Below are positions 56,694 through 64,000 of a stretch of 64,000 nt of DNA, one piece after another (positions within the stretch are counted from its first letter, which is position 1; the number at the start of each line of letters is the position of its first letter). The stretch comes from Ascochyta rabiei (taxonomy: Eukaryota > Ascomycota > Dothideomycetes > Pleosporales > Didymellaceae): contig NC_082412.1 in the NCBI RefSeq assembly GCF_004011695.2, positions 62,001-126,000 on the forward strand, given 5' to 3'. Made by a program: the position numbers and the translations under genes. The notes beneath the pieces are model-generated. The model worked only from the letters and a program-made list of their open reading frames with translations, did not search any database and was not told the origin of the DNA.

Positions 56694-59600
56694 CACCCCC
56701 TTAGCTTTAAGGCCCTATTAAAGCTAGACATAATTAGCTCTTATTGTACCTCTAGGTTAGCAAGCTTTTAGTTAAGTAATTCTATCTAGGTGTTAGCTGG
56801 CTTTCTTTGTTCAGTATGTTCCTCTAGTCCTAGCTGCCTTAGAAAGGTTAACTACTTACTTACAGGCAGAGCCTTTATAAGTCTGTTAGCTAACATCTTA
56901 GTAGATAGGACATAGGTTACTGTTATAGTGCCTTTATTTGCCTCTTGTTTTAGCTAGTAGTTGTAAATGTCTATATATCGTAGTTTAGTTTAGAGTTTTA
57001 AGACTTCCTTATTATTTAATTAGATAGTCTAGGTATTATTATATTAAATAGTAATTGTTAATTATAAGAGGTGTATGCTAAGTTCTAACAATAGTTATAA
57101 GATAAAGATAGCTTCCTTAGCTACCTGTGCTAGGGCATGTAGCTCTGCTTTAGTTGTTAATGTAGTAACTGTGTCTTATTTATTAGCTCTCTAGGTAATA
57201 AGTACTCTGTATAGTTTAATAGTATATCCTTAGAAGCTCTTCCTATTGAGACTATAATTAGCAAATAATACATTACTAGCAACTACTAGGTGCTTATTGC
57301 CTCTAAAGGTAAGGGACAGGTCTTGTGTTCCTTGTAGGTACAATAGCACTTAATCTGCTGTGTCCTGGTGCTGTTGTCTAGGGTTAGTTAGAAACTGTGC
57401 CAGCCTAGATGTAGTAAAGGCAATATTAGGCCTAGTAGTGACCGCAGCAAAGAGGAGAGATCTAATCTTTCTCTAGTATTTGTTAATTTCTAATGCTGCA
57501 GCTTCCCCCTTATTTAGTAGAAGCTTAATGCTTAATATTAGTGTGTTATGTTGTATTTCTGTCTTGTCTGCTAGGGAGCTGATTTTGTTAATATATAACG
57601 CCTGTAAGAGAAGGATCCTTAGGTTGTCTCAATCTTAGGTTATCTCCACTCCTAGGAACTATTGCAGATTGTTTCCTCCTGTAATAGAGTATTTGTTAGT
57701 AATATAGCTAAGGGCCTTATCTGCCTTATATTTTCTAGTTAGGTATTAAGCTATAATAATATTGTCTACATAGAAGAAGATAGTAACTCTATTCTTAAGT
57801 AAGCAGCAGGGTTTATAGGGAACAACTGCAAATCTATAGCTTGTTAGAGTGGATGTAAATTCCTTCTGCCAGAGGAGTAGAGAGATTCTTAGTCTATATA
57901 GTGCCTTGTGTAGCTATAGGACTGTGCCTAGTTTCTAATATCTATGTAGCATCCTTATATAGACCTCTCTGTTAATTAATGTATAATTAAGGCGTTTGTA
58001 ACATTAAACTACTTAAGTTCTACGTTATATGCTGCTAAAATTGCTATAAGCATTCTAAAGGACCTGCTAGCTAGTGTCGCTGCGTAGGTATCTTTAGAAG
58101 TAATATTTTTTTGCTAGTTACCTTAGACTACTAGTTGCGCCTTATATTTAAGTAGGTAGTAGTTCTTATTAAGCTTATATGTGTATACCTACATACAGTT
58201 AAGTATCTAGTATCCTACTACCTTAGTCTTTATTAGGGGTACTTTAGACTATAACTTTATGTTCTAATAGCTGCTAAGGTGTTCTTGCTTAGCTTCTTTA
58301 AACTATTTGTAAAGCAGGTGGTCCTCTAGGTTTAATTATGCTGTTGGCTCTAGTAGGAGTTAGCTTTAATAAGGCTTAAGCCCTTTTATTAACATTTATA
58401 TTAACCTAGCCTTATTAATATTGTTGCTCTAGTATGTGCCTATGCATCTGCCTTATGTGCTAGCTATAAATGCAGCTTTCTACAGGATAGTTTATAAAGT
58501 TCCTTAAGATTGCGCTAGTGTTAATTCTAACTAATTAGCAGTTAACCAGTGCTACCTACTAACTCCTAATTGGCTGTTACCTCTTGCTGACTAGAATAAC
58601 AACAACGTGTTTATTAACAACGCAACTAGTAGCAGAGTTAGAGAAGGAGTTAGATATATATGTCTAGCTTTCTGTCTATTATTATATCCTAGTTAATCTT
58701 CTGTAGTATTTAAGTGTGCAATAGTGTTATCCTTATAGAATAACTAGATTTTAGCCTTATTTTAGGGTAGAGGCAGAAGCTCTATGCTTCTTGTCTATAT
58801 TGCTATCTCTTTAAGAGTGCTGTGCATAAGGTTGTCTATTAGGTCCTAAGTCTAGCTACTAAAGACAGTATCCTTATTAAAGATTACATCTCTTATACTA
58901 ATACCTTTTGCTAAGGTTAGAATCTATATCTAATATATATTTAAGGATTAATATCCTACTAGGTATCCTACCTATTCTCTTAGGTCTAGTTGCTAGACTT
59001 ATAATTTTCTTTTAAGCGTGTTACTTATAAGAGTAAAGGCTTTACATCTATATACTTTTAGATATACCTAGTTTATTTTCCTGCTTTATATGTTTAGGCT
59101 AGCTAGCTAAGCTGTATAAGTAAAGAACACATTATAGAGTATTTTCTAGTTATTTAATAACCTTAGTGTTTAGTTATATAGGTACACTGCTGCCCTTATA
59201 ATCTCTAGCCACATTTCCTATAGTAGGTTTGCGTCTATTCTTATAGTGTGTGCCTTATCTTTTATTATACCCCCTAAGCGTTTAGCACCTCTATTCTGTG
59301 CTTAGGTGTCTAGTGCAGAAGGCTTAAGCCTAATTAATTATGCAGCGCACTATCTTAATACTTCTAGTTTTGTTATAGTAATTTCACTAGTACACTTAAT
59401 TACATTAACCTAGATCTTGTATTGTTTTAACAGGAATTATGTAAGAGTGTCTAGGAAGTAGATAATTATCTTTCCTAGTTAATTATCTTTAAAATAGAAG
59501 TCCTAGAGGAAGCTCGATTACCTGTTAATAATAAGTAATTAGCTCTTTTTCTTAGTAAAGCTTCCTTCTTTATATAAGTAGAAGTTAATTACTATACATT

Positions 59601-61562
59601 CTCCTAGTCCTCTATTACTTATTTGTAGTGTTTAACTAATTTGCCTCTTAATCTTAGCTTGTCTGTAAGTATTACATTAGACTGTAGTAATACCCCTAAC
59701 TCTTACCCCCTAAGATTATTAGATAAGGTGTTTAATAGTAGCAGCTCTAGGGTGCCCTATTTGCTTGTGCTATAGAAGAGTAGCAGTAGTCTTAGGTATT
59801 TAGCTTTGTGTTAATTGTATTACAAATGCTGTCTATAGCTGTTCCCTAAGTACCTATTGTCTATGTTGTTTATCTAAGGATATAAAAGCTGTATTGTCTA
59901 CTTATCTAAGCTAAGTTAGATCTCCTTTTATGTCCTACTAGATGCCCTATTAACACAGTTGTTAGAAAGAGACAAGGTTGGAAAATATGTCTAGGCACTA
60001 TGCTATGTTATGTAGTTTAAGAGTAGTTAGTTAGCTTATGTTTAATAGATAGAGATAGACAGTGCTATATCCTTATATCTATACCTAGGAGTTTCCTGCC
60101 TATAGGTAGTTATTTAATACAGGTAGAGTAAGGTCTTATATCTAGTCCTTGTTGTTTATAATATAGATTGTTAATCCTAAGTTAAGGATAAAGGAGTTCC
60201 TAAGAAGGTAGCTTAGTAGCTCTATATTGTATAATTCTTTAACTAGACTTATATTAATTATAAACATCTTCTATCTCTATAGTTATCCTAGAGGTGCCTC
60301 TAGTGTTTAGGATGTCTTAATAGCTAGTGTCTTAGTACAAGCTTGTTTTGCAGATCTAACCTAATCTTAGAGGTTAGCATTTTGTTCTATCCTAAATTAT
60401 ACTATCTTAGCAATGCTATTATATAGGGTAAACTATTCTAGTGCTTTATCTTTATAGAGGTAGTAGCAATCTTTAAGTCTATAGCGTTTGTCTACAAGTA
60501 GGGCATTTTGCTCCTCTAGCTGCTGCTGTATTCCCTCTTAGGGACTCCTTCGATATAGTTATTTAACTAAAGTTCTGTTTTTAACAAGGTCTTTCCTAAC
60601 TCCCCTGTGTAGTAGAAGTAGATAATGCATCTTTAATAACATATAAGGCGTCCCTGTTAGTGTCTAGGGTAGATTTACTACTAGTAGTAAGAGTTAAGTT
60701 ATTCCCTGCAGCAAAGGCGCCCATTTACTGTCTCCCCTTAGGGTAGTACTTGCTTATATGCTCTTAGAAGCGTTTTATTATTTCTTTATAAGTTATGTTT
60801 TGTTCTTATCTACTATAGTCCTAGAATATTGTTACCTAGGTTAGTGCTATTTTTATTACTAAATCTAAGATGTCTTAGATAGTGTCTTATATATTGTATA
60901 TTTTAGCAACACCTTCTATTTTAGTGTTAGTTGCAGCATAATTATACTTAAGGAGCTAGGTATCCTAGCTCCTAGGTTGTCTTATTAGTTTAAGGGCTGC
61001 TAGGTATTAGTAGCGTGCGCGTAATTGTTCTTCTTTAGCATTAATACTAACTGTATATTTAAGGCTAATAAGCTATATTTAAATTAATTTACCTAGTTAG
61101 CAGTAGTTCTTTATAAGGTAAGGTAATACTAAGCTTTAGATAAATATTACTACCTTGTCTAGGTTAGCTTGTTCCTTGTAGTAGTCTCTATCCGCTATTT
61201 TGTAGGATTTAAGGCAGCTCTTCTAATAGTTATTATCTTCCTTCTATGCCTTTAGGCTGTTAGCTAATAGTTTAGATAGGATTTCTAGAAGCTAAGGGTT
61301 TCCTTATTTATTATTACTAAGGGCTAGCCTCCTCTTATAGTTAGTAATGTCTAGGGCGTTAGGTACTTATAGCTCAGTCCTTAGAGGGATAGTCTAATTT
61401 ATGTTTATCTTCTCCTATACGTCTAGAGAGGCACAGTAGGTCTGCAGTTAATGCAACTAAGGTGTGTAGGTTGTGTAATCTATAAGAATTATTATTAGAT
61501 TACGTATTATTAATAGCAACATATTAAAAGGGTATTTTAGTAGTATTAGTAAGACTGTTAAT
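56694..61562 (-). pseudogene. gag-pol of copia element 2 (decayed)
   Basis: RT is clearest: minus-strand YAATLASRSFRMLIAILAAYNVELKQFNVTNAL (split here by coordinates 58095-57990), a KALYRL-like block, FTSTLTSYRFAVVPY near 57860-57815, and the box FYVDNIII near 57780-57760. Integrase and protease blocks lie to the right (58900-60500) but are badly decayed. The length and order fit a copia element of about 5 kb. Nearly all stops are TAG. The RT box is YVDN where YVDD is usual. Confidence 0.75.
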
Positions 61563-61724
61563 TATTAGATAATATGCTTAATGTGCAAAGATAATAATAA
61601 AGGTAATTAATTAATAATTATCTGTCTTAATGGCTCATTTTATGTGTGTGTGCCGCTAGCCCCTGAATTAACCGAGGTTAACCCTAAACCCCCAACTTGG
61701 TTCGGCAAGGTCGGTTATCTAATA
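61563..61724 (-). repeat. 5' LTR of copia element 2
   Basis: Plus strand starts TATTAGATAATATGC and ends GTTATCTAATA; both terminal dinucleotides carry RIP-type changes compared with the other LTR. Confidence 0.92.
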
Positions 61725-63260
61725 GGTAGAAAGCTGTACTTAAGTAGTAGTTAATCTTAATGTAGTAGCAGATATTAGACTAGAATTAACTAGTAAACAC
61801 TAAACCTTAATCTAACAACAGCGTATCTAGCAGTTCTTACTTTAAAACGCTCTGCTCTATAAGCAGCTTAGCTAGGTACTAGGTAGTAATTGTCTTAGTA
61901 CAGGGTAGGTACTAGACGTACTTACTAAAGCGGTCTACAAGGACTAGTATAGAGTTATACTTATTCCCCTTAGTGTCTATTAAATTTAGCAGGTCTGTTA
62001 TAAAGTTAAGGGAGAAGTGCTGCTAGGCTATATAGGATTAAAACGTGGCTAGCGCGTTTGCCAGGCTAAATAGCATTACTAGGTATTGAAAACAACCGTA
62101 CTGTGTCTTAAACGCAGTCTTCTACTTATTACCTTCCTTAATTTAGAGCCTATAGTAGGTGTTATGTAGATCTAGCTTAGTAGAGACCTTTATTTTTATT
62201 AGGCAGTCTATTATCTTGCTAACTAGCAGGATAGGGAACTAGTTCTTAATAGTTACCTTGTTTAATCCCTAGTAGTTAACGCACAGCCTTATAGTGCTGT
62301 TAGACTTAGGGACAAACAGATTAGGGGCTTCCGTTGGCGATTTGCTCAGGCAGATCCAGCCCTTCTCCTGTGCTGTTTTAAGGTATTCCTAGAGGATGTC
62401 TAGCTCTCTGCAAGATAGGTTATAGTTTAGGAAGTTAGGAACCTTAGCTCTATCCTTAATCTTAATAGAGTAGTTGTACTCCTAGTGTAGTGCTAACACG
62501 CTTATCTATTATTTAGTAAAGGTAAACTACTTATAATAGAGGTGTTTAGGTATATATTTAAGCTCTTCTATATCTAGGGCGTTATCTCTTAGGATAGTGC
62601 TGCTGTTGAGTCCTACTACTATGATTCTTAACTATTTAGCTGGATAGGTTGCGTCTGGTGTCTCTCTAGTGTTTGTTTAGTAGACGTCTGTTAGACTGCC
62701 TATGTTTAGGCTCCTAGGGTGTAGTAGATATAGCTGCTTGCCTAGACCTAGCTTACTAAACAATTGTTTAGCAGTTAATAGCTAGATTGTTTTAGTGTTA
62801 CTAGTAGACTACTTATAGGTTCCTGCTAAGAAATAAATATATAGATCTGCTTTAGCTAGCTATAGGTACCCTAGGACTAGGTTGTACCTAACAAATAATA
62901 TAGACTAGAACTTAGTTAGTCTAATTGTCTTAGGTACTCTTTTGCTGTTGTAGCAGACTATTATTAACTAGTACTAGTTAGTTAAGGACAGCTCTGTATT
63001 GTCTAGGACTACTGCCTTTAGTTGTTAGTTAGTGCCTGTTAGGTTAAGCCTTAGGTCTCTAGCTACATGCTCTATAATAAGGTTTAGTTCTAAGCCTAAG
63101 TTGTACAGAGCCTGGAGAGTCCTAGGGTTACTATTAGTGTTGTTAGGCTAGACTGTAACTGTTATGCAGGTTTGTTTCCCCTTAGTCTCTAACCCTAGCT
63201 GCAGGTAGGACAGTTTAGCAACTAGGGCTTGCTATTTCCTAGGTTTAGCTTGCTACTAGA
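61725..63260 (-). pseudogene. Protease, RT and integrase core of gypsy element 4, with RT-integrase deletion
   Basis: From right to left on the minus strand: a protease-like segment (TLQALYNLGLELNLI, near 63130-63080), then RT with SPTEAPNLFVPKSNSTIRLC (62345-62285), QGLNKVTIKNQFP, TKLDLHNTYYRLQIKEG and QYLVMLFSLANALATF (near 62050). Directly after that comes FSLNFITDLLNLID (about 62025-61985) and LVLVDRFSKYVQ, which is integrase core. The RT active-site box, RNase H and the integrase zinc segment are therefore missing, though the frame continues. Stops are TAG/TAA. Confidence 0.78.
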
Positions 63261-64000
63261 ATGTTAATTACCGCCTCTGCGGCCTCTCTAATAGCCCTGC
63301 TGCTAGTGTCCCTAGGACTGCTGTCCCTAGTTCTGTAGTTAACCTTAGGATTATTAATAGTTGTTTCCCTTAGGGTTCTATCTTCCGCCTAAAAAATTAG
63401 CAGCACTAGTTATTAGGTAGGGGTCTCCTAGGTGCTTCCTAGTGTCGCTCCTAGAGGGGGTTAACGCCTAACTATTATGTCTTTTAAACTTTCTCCTAGT
63501 AGGGGAAGAAAGAGGTCTCTTGTTTCTACTGCTGCCTTTAGTCTGCAATCCTAAGTTTAAGAGGACTGTTAAGGTTTCTACGTTCTAGAGGGCCTATATA
63601 AACTTCGCCTACTTAGTAATATATTCTAGACTACTATTTTGCTAGATCTAATATTAAAGTATAGGGGGCGTAAGGCTCTACACAAATGCTATCTTAAACT
63701 TATAGTTATTACTGCTGTCTTTTAACTTTGCAAAGTTATAGGGCAGTAGAGACTCCTACTTATTTAACTTTATTAGGAAGGTATTAATAGAATTATTAGA
63801 CCTCTACCTATAGTTAAAGTACTTATTATAGTTTTTATACTAGTTATATAAAGACTAGGTCTTATATAAGCTGCTCCTCTTCTACGCAGAGGTTAGCCTA
63901 GGTCTAGATTAATCCCTTGTTAATACGTTATTAGATTAATTCCTAGTAGATACTAAAGTACATAGTGCCTATAATCTAGTAGGTGCAGGTAATAGAGTTG
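63261..64000 (-). pseudogene. Gag-side sequence of gypsy element 4, cut by the window edge
   Basis: Upstream of the protease on the minus strand; readable pieces include EVYIGPLERRNLNSPLK near 63610-63560 and a Gln/Arg-rich stretch. No clear zinc knuckle was found. Assigned by position. Confidence 0.45.

Larger units (their letters stand above)
56531..61724 (-). mobile_element. Ty1/copia element 2 (minus strand), nested in gypsy element 4
   Basis: LTRs of 163 bp (56531-56693) and 162 bp (61563-61724) bound a 5194-bp element. Flanks are GGCAG (56526-56530) and GGTAG (61725-61729), a TSD with one CpA to TpA change. A minus-strand purine tract (AAGCTAAGGGGGTG) abuts the left LTR. Confidence 0.92.
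53151..64000 (-). mobile_element. Ty3/gypsy element 4 (minus strand), runs off the right edge
   Basis: Its 3' LTR is at 53151-53401 and a minus-strand purine tract lies just inside it. Coding parts follow to the right in the order integrase end, (copia insertion), integrase, RT, protease, gag side, all on the minus strand. The 5' LTR lies beyond 64000. The element has an internal in-frame deletion between RT and integrase. Confidence 0.75.

Overview
The window looks like a gene-poor, repeat-filled block from a filamentous ascomycete (Pezizomycotina). The support is short introns of 49 and 53 bp with GTAAGT donors, a fungal-type Helitron, Fot1/pogo, Tad-like LINE, Ty3/gypsy and Ty1/copia elements, and heavy decay of the RIP (repeat-induced point mutation) type. 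From about 6.6 kb on, nearly every glutamine or tryptophan codon of the recognisable element proteins is TAG or TAA. Many CpG sites survive. This fits CpA to TpA change (TpG to TpA on the other strand). No intact transposon protein remains to the right of 6 kb. No rRNA gene, tRNA gene or CRISPR array is seen.

Layout. (1) 1-6.4 kb is GC-rich and little mutated. It holds a small minus-strand host-like gene with two introns and a cysteine-rich domain resembling DUF3716, then a minus-strand Helitron. The Helitron Rep/helicase has all its motifs but carries two nonsense codons. (2) 6.7-26.9 kb is one minus-strand Tad-like LINE split by two plus-strand gypsy elements (6909-14977 and 15535-23800). 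Their target-site duplications (TSDs) and the uninterrupted LINE sequence at 40.8-48 kb allow the empty sites to be reconstructed. The second gypsy element itself holds a 600-bp terminal-repeat miniature (TRIM-like) element and an 812-bp palindromic G-run MITE. (3) 26.9-29.3 kb is a low-RIP island interrupted by a pogo/Fot1 element with 44-bp terminal inverted repeats. (4) 29.3-40.4 kb is a minus-strand gypsy relic containing a 1541-bp MITE of the same G-run family and a 2521-bp non-autonomous LTR element. (5) 40.5-48.6 kb is a second LINE (plus strand) split by a copia element (41345-47640), which is split in turn by a TRIM-like element: three nested levels. (6) 48.6-53.15 kb is an unclassified minus-strand repeat. 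One decayed frame resembles an HxD...H protein, possibly an Fe(II)/2-oxoglutarate dioxygenase. (7) 53.15-64 kb is a minus-strand gypsy element that runs off the window and holds a minus-strand copia element (56531-61724).

How the parts relate. Nesting gives an order of events: LINEs first, then gypsy and copia elements into them, then small non-autonomous elements into those. The small elements kept more GC than their hosts. Some TSD and LTR-end pairs differ by single transitions of the kind RIP makes, so mutation continued after insertion. The only plausible host gene is the one at the extreme left. Everything else is mobile DNA or its debris, as expected of a heterochromatic, AT-rich compartment.
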